Positions 24,972 to 35,765 of a stretch of 64,000 nucleotides of DNA are shown piece after piece. A program made the translations under genes and the position numbers. This DNA comes from Ehretia macrophylla (lineage: Eukaryota > Streptophyta > Magnoliopsida > Boraginales > Ehretiaceae): NCBI GenBank assembly GCA_037974665.1, contig CM075783.1, positions 19,190,762-19,254,761 of the forward strand, in the 5' to 3' direction. The notes under the pieces were generated by a model, which did no database searches, had not been told where the DNA came from, and saw nothing but the letters and a program-made list of their open reading frames with translations. The number at the start of each line of letters is the position of its first letter. Positions within the stretch are counted from its first letter, which is position 1.

Positions 24972-26711
24972 ATGGAATTTTCGTCCCTTCGGTACTGCTC
25001 CTTATGGGCCATTATCAGTCTGGTATTTTTACTAATTGCACTCCTTTCTCTAGAGAGGGTCAAACCCTCATTTCTTGAAATCATTGGGTTTAATTTGAAG
25101 ATGCTAATATGTTACGTAGCAGGCTTTTCGTATTTTTGTGCCTTCTTTTTCCTACCTATGAAAGAGCCTGACTTAACCAACGGAAGTGTTTTAACTGAAC
25201 TCGGAAGCTTCTGTGCATATCTTGCACATGTGCTTGGAGCAGCGATTTGGTTAATAGATTTATTCGGGAAGCAGTTGTCTGCTGCTCAATTAATTTCTTT
25301 ATCACTTGATACGCTTCTATTGGTACACATCCACTTTCACTACGTTTATCAACGTTATGCAGAATGTAAAGAGATGGGAAACTTGTTCATTGGGGTTGGA
25401 GGCCCTTTTCTGTTGTTCCCTTCTCACGCTCGTTGTTGGGCTTTATTTACAGCTTCGCTTTTCGCAGTTGCATACTTGGTTTCTTGTCAAGATCCGCGTG
25501 AAGCTAAAGAATATTATCTATTTGTTCCATCTTTTCTTTTATCCATTTTTGGTTCATTACCACTAGCTTTAGCCTTAAAAAATAATCAAAAAACACGACT
25601 TTTGACACAGTCACTTGAAAAAAACAAGGGAAATATAAGTATGATTGGAACCTTTCTTGGCCTGTTGGGTTATGTTCTAAGTCAATACTGGCTCCCAGAA
25701 AAGTCAATTCCTCTTTTGGTGATGCTCTCCTCATTTGCCATTCATTGGCTAGCTAACCTCGCCCTCACCCGATCTCGTACTGACTTTGGATTTCTCAACT
25801 TTTTGATTGGTGCGATCCTGGATTGTGCAATCAGTCTCTTTGGACTCCACATTTTCACCTGGATTGTCTTTGCTGCTTGTGCCATCATGCTGCTCTTGCG
25901 GTCGAAGTTGGATTCCGTGACATTGCGTTATCCTCGGCCGCGAACAAGTACCATGAGCAATTGGCTTAGTGTTGAAAAGAAGGTATCCAGAGCATCACAT
26001 CCATTAGTTATAAGACTATACAAAATGATCTTTGCTATACTCTGTGGACTTATAGTGATGAAGGTGAGGAGGTTGTGGTGGAGTTTATTACGTGCCGATG
26101 ATTCAAGTGTGGAAGAAAAGAGATCAGAACAAGAGGAAGAAAGCAAAGATGAGCTAATTGGTAAGCTCATTACGGAAAATAAGGCAGTAAAGGACAAAGA
26201 AAGCAAAGTCGATTTGATTGATAAGTTACGTAATTTCACCCTCCAACAGCTTAGGCAAAAAGAGAATGGAAAGGAAGAAGGAAGCAGAGATGAGCTTATT
26301 CACACATTATACCATCTCTATTTCCGACTGTGCAAGGAAGAAGAAAAAGGAAGGGGAGAGCAAGCGAAAAAGTACCATATTGCTTTGTGTTTGTATCAAG
26401 TCTTATGCTTGTTGCAGAAAAAGGAAAACGGAAACGAAGAAGAAAAAGAGAAAAAGGAGGACGAATTAGAAGATGAACAAGAAAAAGATAAAGCAAAAGA
26501 AGTAGAAGAAAATGAAAAGGCGGTAACAAAAGAAGCGCAAATTATTAGATTATCTCGTCTTATTTTTGGTATGCTTTTCGCTGAAAGAAGGAAGCAAGGA
26601 AGTAAAAATAGAAGGCGGGAAGGAAAAAGAAGGAAAGGTAGAAGAAAAAGATGTCGTCTTTATCTTAGGCCAGCTTTTGTTGAAAAAAGGAAAGGGAAAA
26701 GAAATATATAA
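24972..26711 (+). CDS. MEFSS-family multi-pass membrane protein, gene 2
   Basis: Uninterrupted frame of 579 codons with no intron. I do not recognise the family. Residues 1-310 are mostly hydrophobic, with about nine or ten likely membrane segments (near 9-27, 44-62, 76-96, 104-123, 137-170, 182-202, 223-240, 246-266, 274-310). Conserved between paralogues are FLPMKEPDLT (60-69), GPFLLFPSHARC (144-155), WLANLALTR (259-267) and the block around DSVTLRYPRPRTSTMSNW (314-331). Residues 375-579 are Lys/Glu-rich with repeated short amphipathic helices (415-430, 440-455, 468-484, 520-537) and are probably cytosolic coiled or helical sequence. Compared with gene 3 the last 45 residues are in a different frame because of one extra T near 26575-26578, giving a very basic tail. 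The start is supported by the same MEFSS start in all copies. Transport, signalling or defence roles would be guesses. Confidence 0.85.
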   Translation: MEFSSLRYCSLWAIISLVFLLIALLSLERVKPSFLEIIGFNLKMLICYVAGFSYFCAFFFLPMKEPDLTNGSVLTELGSFCAYLAHVLGAAIWLIDLFGKQLSAAQLISLSLDTLLLVHIHFHYVYQRYAECKEMGNLFIGVGGPFLLFPSHARCWALFTASLFAVAYLVSCQDPREAKEYYLFVPSFLLSIFGSLPLALALKNNQKTRLLTQSLEKNKGNISMIGTFLGLLGYVLSQYWLPEKSIPLLVMLSSFAIHWLANLALTRSRTDFGFLNFLIGAILDCAISLFGLHIFTWIVFAACAIMLLLRSKLDSVTLRYPRPRTSTMSNWLSVEKKVSRASHPLVIRLYKMIFAILCGLIVMKVRRLWWSLLRADDSSVEEKRSEQEEESKDELIGKLITENKAVKDKESKVDLIDKLRNFTLQQLRQKENGKEEGSRDELIHTLYHLYFRLCKEEEKGRGEQAKKYHIALCLYQVLCLLQKKENGNEEEKEKKEDELEDEQEKDKAKEVEENEKAVTKEAQIIRLSRLIFGMLFAERRKQGSKNRRREGKRRKGRRKRCRLYLRPAFVEKRKGKRNI

Positions 26712-26896
26712 ATGCAGTCTATTGTAGCATAATAGAGTTGGGAATAAGCTAGAAATATGCTTGTATTATGCCTCATATAAGGCACTCATTGTATATTTTT
26801 CATTATCTCTCTTTCTTTTCTCAGTAATATAATCAACATAATCTCTTTTTCTCTCATTCATGGCTTCACTCCTTTATTTTAACATGCTATGACGTT

Positions 26897-27855
26897 GAGT
26901 AACGCTAGATGTCACCATTTTTTCATCACTCAATTATCACCTCCTAATTAGCATACCAACTTGATAAAATAATTTTATTTCTCTCCCGCTTTCTTAATTT
27001 TATTTTACTTCTCTCTTTTCATTTATTATTTTCTCTCTCTTTATTTTTTTCCTTTTTTTCTCTCCTTTAATTAAAGATTTCATCTTTCTTTTTCTTTCTC
27101 TTTTGTTTAATATTACCAGATGTTTACCTTTTACTTACGGCCATTAACTGCATATTTTTCTCTTGCGTGTTGTAGCATGCATGAGGTGTTCATATTGGCA
27201 ATGATGAAGGGAGAAAAACTCATTTGGGATGGAAAGTTCATGATTATAAGCAACAATATATGAACACATAATGAATGGGTCGATTGAATTTTTTATTGCT
27301 TTGTACAAGATGTTGGTTCTGATCTTTCTCCGTGACTATGATGAATTCTTGATTTTACTAACAAAAGCTAGAAAAAAAAAATAGTTCTTGAAACTTGGTT
27401 GTGAATAAAGTTTCTATAAAGCCCCGATGGAAAAGCAAGCAAAAATGACTTCAAATGTGACATGTGCATCGCCAATTATTATTATATGCGACAACACTTT
27501 GAACAAATTTTTTAAGCTTGATTTTAACCCAACAAAAGAATTGAAGAGTTAGAGTTCAAATGTAATGCTATCAATTTGTCAATAAGAGAGAAAGATCTAA
27601 AAAAATATATAGTGAATGGTAGAAAGAAAAAAAGTGAATGTTTGGTAAGACTAAACAAAAGAGAAAGAAAGAAAGATAAAGAGGAAACCTTAATTAAAGA
27701 AGAGAAAAAAGGAAACATGTAGAGAGAGAAAAATAATAGAAGAGGAGAGAGAAATAAAATTAATTTATCTAGTTGGCATGTCAACTAACAACTAAGCTTG
27801 CCAACTAAAATGTGATAATTGAGTGATAAAAAGAGGGTGACATCTAACATTACTT
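26897..27855. mobile_element. non-autonomous MULE, copy 2
   Basis: Same family as 23224-24155, about 959 bp, with TIRs GAGTAACGCTAGATGTCACC and its inverse near 27830-27855. The flanks do not show a 9-bp duplication (TATGACGTT against TAAAAAAAA), so one edge may have been altered after insertion. It lies just downstream of gene 2 and is an independent insertion. Confidence 0.7.
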
Positions 27856-29574
27856 TAAAAAAAATTCAACTTTCTTGAATGCCAGTAAATTTTCCCAGTA
27901 AGCAATTTATTTTTCTCAAGCAATCATTTATTATAAAATGTATTTGTTACCTTTTAGGTGGTGGTGTATGTTTTCTTGCTTACCTGTACTCTCTTTAAAA
28001 TATACACTTCTATGTATGGACATGCATTTGGAATCAATGCATTAACAATTAATTAAGAAGTTCTATTATTTAGAGTTGAAGTAATGGCATGTTTAATGAA
28101 TGGAGACTTAAAAGTTCATGCCATGTCATCAATCAGCGTTCTTGTTTCCGTGTTGATCTTTTATTTTATTTTTTTCTTTCTTCCTTTCTTTTTGGCCAAT
28201 CCTTATAAACCAATTTTCTTAAATGAAATTTGCAGTCAACAAAGCCTTCCTGTACGAGATAATATTATATTTCAACTTTCCCTTGTTCTTTATATAGGTT
28301 TTATGGAATCTTTATAGTTGCAAGTTAGTGTGAGATTGTTAGATATGGAGTATCGCCAATAGAATTATAGTTACCTACGCTATTGCCATCTTGTCAAAGA
28401 AACCTTCACGATTTGGAGATGTAAATTAATACGAGTGTGCATAAACCGAACCAAAATTTATAATATAACCAAATCGATCAGTAATATTCATTAAAAGAAA
28501 TCAATACAATGAATAACTTAATGAATTATTGTATTCAAAATATTTCCTTAGTGCAATAACATGATATCACTTCTTGAAATTCGTTAATCATCCTTCTTAG
28601 GATTATGAAAAACATATAGGGTTTAGGTGTATTTCAACGAAAATATAACACATGAATAATACCAATTACCTTATTGATATTGGTACAACTTATTGTTCTT
28701 ATTGATGAGATATGACTTTCAATATAAAAGGGTACATTTTATGTCTTTCAACTTAATAATATTATTAGCAAATCTTAAAAATATAATGAGAGTAATAAAC
28801 TTAATAATATTATTAGCAAATCTTAAAAATATAATGAGAGTAAAACCAAGAAGATTAACTTAATCCCATTATTCTCAGATTTTTATAAAATTAATTAAAT
28901 TGTAGACATATAAACGTTCATCTAGTATTATGAAATCACACTGCTAAAGAAAATGAATGATAATTACCTATCTGCTACCATCTCTCATACGAAGAGGCAA
29001 GAACCAGGGCGTTTGGAAAGAGGAAAGAAAGAGTTACGCAACTTATTATATTGCAATTAGACTCAACAACACAATGACTATTTATTTGGGTAATGAATAT
29101 TAGTCAATCTCATGTAAGATTAGTATAAATACGACACGAGAAGTCGTCATAGTATTCCCCTACAATTTTAGCTGACTTTAATCTATTTATTTAGGGTCCT
29201 TTAAATACTTTTACAAAACCACAGGGCCTTTGGTCTAGATGTGTGCTATTCGTTATGAGTGTAAAAGATTCCAAAATTAATTATCGTAGTATACTCTTCG
29301 ATGTATTTGTATGATTTAAACTTCTTTTCAATAAAAAAGAGAAAGGCCTGTACAAACAATATTACTATGACTCATACATAGCTTGGGCCCTTTGTCCGGT
29401 ATGTGATCTTCATCACTCACTCTATGTTCTCAAACAAGCATTTTTTGGTGTTCATTTTCACGCTGAAAAAAATAACTCTTACCGGCACTACTGCGAAATT
29501 TCCTGTAAAACTCTGCGTCTTCTTCTTTACCGCGTATCTTGATTAAAAAAACAAAAAGAAGCCAAAAAGTCTAT
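27856..29574. repeat. spacer and upstream flank of gene 3
   Basis: No gene is supported. The interval 28600-29220 matches the upstream flanks of gene 2 and unit E, without the MULE insertion. A 47-bp segment is duplicated in tandem at about 28758-28850. A 77-codon open frame at 28084 is hydrophobic but resembles nothing I know. Confidence 0.55.
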
Positions 29575-29618
29575 AAACCGTGTCTGCTGTCCTTGCCATT
29601 TACTAAGCTATTAAAAAG
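29575..29618 (+). promoter_or_regulatory. promoter block of gene 3
   Basis: AAACCGTGTCTG at 29575-29586, GCCATT at about 29595, and TATTAAAAAG at 29609-29618, with the same 34-nt offset seen in genes 1 and 2. The promoter is intact although the coding region is not. Confidence 0.6.
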
Positions 29619-29721
29619 AAGCCCTTCCACAAAAATCAACAATATCTCACTCGCCAAGATTTCTAGGTTCTACTTACCCCGATTCTCTTCCACGTTGTCC
29701 TGAATTGTCTGACTCCTGATC

Positions 29722-31937
29722 ATGGAATTCTCGTCCCTTTGGTACTTCTCTTTATGTTCCATTATCAGTCAGGTATTTTTACTAATTGCACTACTTGCTT
29801 CAGACAGAGTCAAAACCCTATTTCCTGAATACATTGGGGATTATTTGAAGGGTTTTATATATGCCCAAGCAGGCTTTTCTTATGTTTATGCCTTCTTTGT
29901 CCTACCTATGAAAGAGCCCGATCTAACCATCGGAAATTTTTCACATGAAGTCATAAGCTTCTTTGCAAATGTTGTATGTGTATTAGGAGCACTTGTGTTT
30001 TCTTATGTGTTTCCGGTACCAGCAGTTGCCTATTTCTGACATAGTTACTTTATCATTCCTTACGCTTTTTGCAGTACACGTGTGCTTTCACCACAATTAT
30101 ATCAGCTATATGGAAGGTAAAGAGATGGGAAACATCTTGATTGGAGTTGGAGGCCCTTTTTTATTGTACGCCACTCATACTCTTTGCTATGCTTTATTTA
30201 CAACTTCGTTTTTCTCAGTTGCATACTTGGCTTTTCGTCTAGACCCGCGTGAACTTGAGGAACTGGAAGTAATTTTTTCATCTTTTTCTTTTTCCATCGT
30301 TGTGCCATTAACCGAAGTTATATATCCTTTTGATCAAAGATTACGACGATTTTGGTCACGTTCACTTGAAAACTGCCAGGACAATATAAGCATGATTGGA
30401 AATCTTCTTGGCCTGTTGGGTTACGTTTTTGGTTAATACTGGCTCCAAGAAAAGTCAATTCCTCTTTTGGTGATGTTCTCTTCCTTCGCCATTCATTGGT
30501 TAGCTAACCTCGCCCTGACCCAATCTCCTACTGACTTTGGAATTCTCAACTTTTTAATTGGTATCATCCTGGATTCTGCAATCAGTCTTTATGGGCTCCG
30601 CATATTCACCTGGATTGTCTTAGCTTGCTGTTTCATCATCGTGGTCTTGCGGAGGAAATTGGATTCCGTGACATTGCGCTATCCTCGGCCGCGAACAAGT
30701 ACTATGAGCAATTGGGTTAGCCTTGAAAAGAAGATACACAAAACACCATATCCTTTAACAAGACAAATAGGAATCATCATGGCTAGATTTTGGAGATCTA
30801 TAATGGAAAAGGAAAGGGTGAGGAGGTTGTGGTCGAGTTTATTATGTACCGTTAACTATTTTTGTTTTCTTGGTCGAGCCGACAATTCAAGTATGGAAGA
30901 AAAGAGAGAACAAGAAAAAGAAAGGAAAGATGATTTAATTGATAAGTTACGCAAGTTCACCCTCCAACAGCTTGGGCAAAAAGAGAATGGCAAGGAAGAA
31001 GGAAGAAGAGATGAGCTTATTCATACATTATACCATCTCTATTTCCGACTGTGCAAGGAAGAAGAAAAAGGAAAGGGAGAGCAGACAACGAATAAGTACC
31101 AAACTGCCTTGTGTTTGTATCAAGTCTTATGTTTGTTGCACAAAGGGTAAATTTCACAAATAGTCCCTATTGTTATCTAATTGTCTCAGTTTAGTCCCTA
31201 TTATTTTATTTGTCTGAATTTAGTCCTTATTGTTTGCAAAAAAATTTCAATTTCATCCCTATTGTTTAAAATTTCTCAATTTCGTCCTTATTGTTCTCAA
31301 AAAGTTTCAATTTTATCCTTATTATTTTTAAAAAGTTTCAATTTCGTCCCTATTGTTTTCTTAAAGTTTCAAATTCGTCCCTATTATTCAATGACTAAAT
31401 TAAAATTTTCTGAGAAATAATAGGGATGAATTTGAAATTTTTTAAAAATAATAAGGACGAAACTGAAACTTTTGGCAAACATTAAGGATGAAATTGAAAA
31501 ACTTTAAACAATATGGATGAAATTGAAACTTTTGGGGAAACAATAGGGACTAAATTGAGATATTTTAAACAATAGGGACCAAACTAAAATTTTTTGTAAA
31601 CAATAGGGACTAAATGTGAGATTTGCCCTTGCACAAAAAGGAAAAAGGAAAGGAAAAAGAAAAAGAGAAAGGAAAGGAAGTAGAAGAAACTGAAAAAGAG
31701 GTAATAGAAGAAGCTCAAATTATTAGATTATATCGTCTAATCTTTGGTATGCTTTCACTGGAAGAAGGAAGCAAGGAAGCGAAAATAGACATCCAGCAAA
31801 ATAAAGAAATAAAGAAAGTAGACGAAATTCACGAGAAAGAGTTGGCAAAGGAAGCTCAAATTGTAAGACTTTGCCGTCTTATCTTAGGCCAGCTTTTGCT
31901 AAAAAAAGGAAGGTCGAAAGAAATAAAAGATGAATAG
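29722..31937 (+). pseudogene. MEFSS-family gene 3, three lesions
   Basis: It begins MEFSSLWYFSLCSIISQ and follows gene 2 throughout. Lesions: a 2-nt deletion between 30015 and 30016 (gene 7 has TT at this point) moves the frame; a TAA at 30434-30436 replaces the CAA of ...SQYW in gene 2; and a 484-bp TIR element at 31145-31628 splits the C-terminal charged region. The element plus one 9-bp duplication is 493 nt, and the frames on its two sides agree once that is allowed for, so this region was in frame when the element landed. The C-terminal end reads ...RLILGQLLLKKG and includes one more amphipathic repeat than the frame used by gene 2. Confidence 0.85.
31145..31628. mobile_element. MULE-like MITE inside gene 3
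   Basis: Perfect 9-bp target duplication TTGCACAAA (31136-31144 and 31629-31637). The ends are GGGTAAATTTCACA and the inverse of GGGCAAATCTCACA. The interior is made of imperfect repeats of TAGTCCCTATTGTTT and TTTCAATTTC, with a palindromic organisation. It has no coding capacity; the open frame it gives on the plus strand is a by-product of the repeats. Confidence 0.88.
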
Positions 31938-32544
31938 GAAACACAAAGGAAGTGTTAGAATGTGTAGATGCAGAGTTTATTGTAGCATAATTGAGTTACG
32001 GAAAGGCTTGGAAGATGCTTGTATTAATTAGGGGTTCATATAAGCCACTCGTTGTATCTTTTTCATTATCTTTCTTTCTTTTCTCAATAATTTAATTAAC
32101 ATAATCTGTTTTTTGCTCATTCATATCTTCAATCGTTGATTTCAACATGGTATGAAAGGTTAGTAGTCTGTGTCATTATCATCTTATCATTCTTTTTGCA
32201 GTATTATAATCAGCATAATCTCTTTATCTTTCATTCATAGCCTCAATCCTTTATTTTAACATGGTATGAAAGGTACCGTTTGCCATCTCACTTCCACATC
32301 AGCCAAACTAGTGTCTCTTGGTTTTAGGGCAATTTTCTTCCACATCCAACCAGTTCCTTCTTATTCATTTGTTGCATTAGTTTTTCCAAATTCAGCCTTT
32401 AAGATAGGAGTTAGGCGTATACGGCCCTCTAATACAAAAAGTGTCTCATATACATGAAACCTACTTCCTATTTCACGTCTGCACACGGCATCCGTAAAGA
32501 AGCAAAATCTTTAAGATACCCTTTTTACTCACTTTTCATTCATG
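31938..32544. other. 3' flank of gene 3
   Basis: Similar to the sequence after gene 2 (26712-26890), including TTTTTCATTATCT and CAATAATTTAATTAACATAATC. Short local repeats of CATTCATAGCCTCAATCC-like sequence occur at 32120-32270. No gene is seen. Confidence 0.6.
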
Positions 32545-32552
32545 ATGCGTAT

Positions 32553-33163
32553 CATAGTTGTCGAATCGTGAATCGTATCGTAAATTGAAATGTCATTTTT
32601 TTAAATCGCAAATCGAATCGAATCGTGAATCGTACCGATTTAGTCACAAATTTAAAACTAATTGATATTTGACATATTATGTTTCTATTAATAATTTTTA
32701 GTTGAGATTCTTTATTTAAATTAATATTAATATATGTTTTTGTTACTTTTCTAGATTGTTCACTACTTCACTTGTTCCTAGTAGTTCAAACAATTTCTGC
32801 ATCACAATATCACATTATTTTTTTTGGTCGGAACAATATCACATTTCACAAGTGCCCAAACTAGTGCTCAAAAGTTGCTGTAAACACAAGTGGTCCAATC
32901 AGTTACGAGTTTTGTCTCCCTTTTTTTTTTTACTAAAGTAGGCTTATTTTGCTATCTACTTTGAAATATTTTGGGCTTTAAAAAAAAATAAAAAAATTTG
33001 ACCCGAATCGTGAACGATTCAGTGAATCGTTCAATTCACACGATTCGCTACGATTCGGTACCCATTCACTTGCGATTCACGATTCTCCTATCGATTCGTA
33101 TCATTTTTTTAGTGAATCGTATTGAATCATATGATCGTGAATCGTACGATTCCGATTACACTG
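32553..33163. mobile_element. hAT-type element 1 (CATAGTT family)
   Basis: 611 bp with an 8-bp duplication ATGCGTAT (32545-32552 and 33164-33171). The left end is CATAGTTGTCGAATCG and the inverted right end is CAGTGTAATCGGAATCG. Subterminal regions consist of many copies of CGAATCGTGAATCGTA. No transposase. Confidence 0.78.
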
Positions 33164-33482
33164 ATGCGTATATATATATATTAAGTTCATTTTTTTTTCT
33201 TATGAACATCCTTTTGAGAATATATATTAATGGAATTAAACAATGTTATACAAGTAATGTACTCGGACAGCTACCAAGAGTTAGGTGCATAGTCGTGTAA
33301 CGATCTATTGTAGGTTGTGTGTCAATAAATAATTGCCCCCTCTAATCGTTTATTGAAGAGTGCAAGAACATTTTATCAAGCCATGATGGCTACAAACTCA
33401 ACATGTGCAACGGGAAATCAACAAATGTAATGATTTGTTATCTAATTTGACTTGAGCCAACAACTCGGAAGTCAGTCTAGAG

Positions 33483-34575
33483 CATAGTTGTCGAATCGTT
33501 AACTGTATCGTGAATCGAAATGTCATTTTTTCGAATCGTGAATCGTACCGATTCGGTCACAAATTTAAAACTAGAATAATTTGATATATTATGTTTCTAT
33601 TAACAGTTTTTAGTTGAAATTCTTTTGAATGAATATTAATATATGTTTTTTTTGTTACTTTTCTAATAATCCCTGATTCACTATCTTGCAAACTAAATTC
33701 CAAAGCAATTGAACAGGACTCATAACAAAGGATAATCCCTCAAGCAATGCAACCATTGCTGTCCAACACGCCGTTGAAGTCATCACATATTTCCTCTCAT
33801 TCGGCATAAACAAATCGCTGCTTGGATCAAAATGAGAGCCTTTCTTCCCAGGACTTCTACTCCACTGCGATCCAGTAGTACACATTAAATGCTTTATCAA
33901 TCCAATTTAGATACAATAAAGCTTAACAATTGAAGAAATACAATAATAAGCTGCTCACCAGGTAAAATGGGTAAGCAAACATGGGGAATGGCAAGCTGAA
34001 CCTCAACGTCTTTGTGGCTCCATCCAACTTCTGGTAAATGTTCTCAGGCAATTGACAAGAAAAAAAAACAAATAAAATCTTTAGTAATTAAATTAACAAC
34101 AAAAGAGCATAAATAAAATGACTTACAAGGTGCCAAGATTCATCTTTCTCAACATGCCCATGGTTTTGATGATAAGTCCTATGGCTAATTCTCCTGTAAC
34201 AGTTTTTATTTGAATACAGACAACATTGTAAGAGGCTAATTTTCAATCATTTTTTCGAAAAGAAGAGAGGAATATACGTACCATCCATGGTAGAGGACAA
34301 TAATTAAAGAATGAAGAATGCTTGCTTCATGACCAGTTCAGCAAATATGCAACCCACAAACCACAAGAATTGAACACTTTGCCATTAATGAACGCAACAA
34401 CAAAGCAGGATATGCAAACAAGTTGCAGTTTGTGAGCGTAGCTGAATCGCAAACGATTCAGTGAATCATACAATTCACATACGGTTCACGTTGATTCACG
34501 ATTCTCTCATTCGATTCGTATCGATTATTTCTTGAATCGTATCGAATCGTACGATTCGCAATTTCGACAACAAAG
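33483..34575. mobile_element. hAT-type element 2 with captured desaturase exons
   Basis: 1093 bp with an 8-bp duplication GTCTAGAG (33475-33482 and 34576-34583). The ends are CATAGTTGTCGAA and the inverse of CTTTGTTGTCGAA, with CGAATCGTGAATCG-type subterminal repeats on both sides. The whole interior is exon and intron sequence of a host gene in minus orientation. Confidence 0.82.
33666..34340 (-). pseudogene. captured fragment of an omega-3 fatty-acid desaturase gene
   Basis: Four exons can be read on the minus strand: about 34340-34282 (ends ...IVLYHGW), 34193-34127 ([18 protein letters not shown], then SWHL), about 34048-33959 (LPENIYQKLDGATKTLRF, then SLPFPMFAYPFYL) and 33864 to about 33666 (WSRSPGKKGSHFDPSSDLF, then MPNERKYVMTSTACW). 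Order and content match plant FAD3/FAD7/FAD8 desaturases, which add the omega-3 double bond in membrane lipids. GT donors are visible after exons 1-3 and AG acceptors before exons 2 and 4; the acceptor before exon 3 looks mutated. The second histidine box reads HRTYH instead of HRTHH, and the first and third boxes are outside the captured part. It cannot make a working enzyme. Confidence 0.85.
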
Positions 34576-34689
34576 GTCTAGAGCATTCCATGAGTCCTCT
34601 ACAAGATCTTGTAGTACAAGATAAAAGGAGTGCAACATTCTTAAGGCTGATTAGTCATTAAATCGGCTTCGCCTCCATTTACCCGCAAA

Positions 34690-35560
34690 CAAAAAAAAAG
34701 AAAAAGAAAAAGACCTAAGTTTCTTCGTAGAAATCTTTTTTGTATTTCAACTTTCTTAGTATTTTATTCTTTATTTTTTTTATTTTTGGCCCCTTCTACC
34801 TAAGCATGTTTCTGATATTGGGAAGTGCCATTTCAAGGAAGCTGAAATCGCCAACCAATTTGAATTTGATGTCGTCCCCCTTAAGCATAACGAAGAGGAA
34901 TTAAGTAGAACAAGAAGAAGGGAAAGAAAGATGAAGAAAAGGAAAAGACTAGCTTGTTTACTTTAGTGGATAGCGAGGTTGGTCAAACCTAATCAGTTTC
35001 GAATTTAACACATACTCAATTGTCTTTTACATATTGAGGTAAATAGTTGGTCTGTCTTGTAAAAGGTACAAGATGGTGCCAGCGGATTTTGAAATACTGT
35101 TATTGTTAGCTTCATTGTGGTGTGTATACATTATATGTGATTATACTTAATTGGGATAGTCAAAGTATTAACAATAAACTGGAACTTAACGATTTACACT
35201 TTTTCTATATTGACTACAACAATGTTATTCCAATTAAAGATTTTGATAGAAAATTGACATTTAACTATATTAGTTATGTTGTCATTGGCGTGACCGGTAT
35301 GAATCCGAGCATTATCACAAATAATTTTATCATTCAGTCAAGTAGAAGAATGTTAACTTTTTCTTAATTAAAGAGGTATTACGACCACATAAAGTTATAA
35401 TTAGCAATGTAATTGTTAAATAACAAAATTCATGAACTTATCTCTAACCTTTATATTATGGTATACTTAGTAAGTTCATAAACTAAAAAAAAAATATTGA
35501 GTCTGTTGGATCTAATTAAGGCAATAATAAATCCATGAACTTGGAAAGTTCATATGACCG
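34690..35560. repeat. duplicated downstream flank of unit C
   Basis: Matches 3880-4620, the 3' flank of gene 1, with small indels. No gene; the 81-codon frame at 35122 is in repeated non-coding flank. Confidence 0.65.
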
Positions 35561-35765
35561 CCTACATATACTTTTTCATTGTGATATACTTAGTGAAATT
35601 AGTAGATTCAAGAACTTTTCTTGTTAATTCTCACCTTCATGAGATTCGAATCTTTACTCCCAATTGTGAGGAAGAGTAACCTATCATTAGATTCCCCTCT
35701 TTCTCAAAAGAAGTTGGTTCATAAAAAATTCATGTAAAATATTATATAATTAAATCCATCATGGG

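Noticed and set aside
26297..27784. Hydrophobic minus-strand frames opposite gene 2 and in the MULE arms
   Set aside because: Mirror images of Lys/Glu-rich coding sequence and of AG-rich arms.
31181..31420. 79-codon frame with Phe/Ser-rich repeats
   Set aside because: Lies wholly in the repeat-built MITE and arises from repeats of TAGTCCCTATTGTTT.
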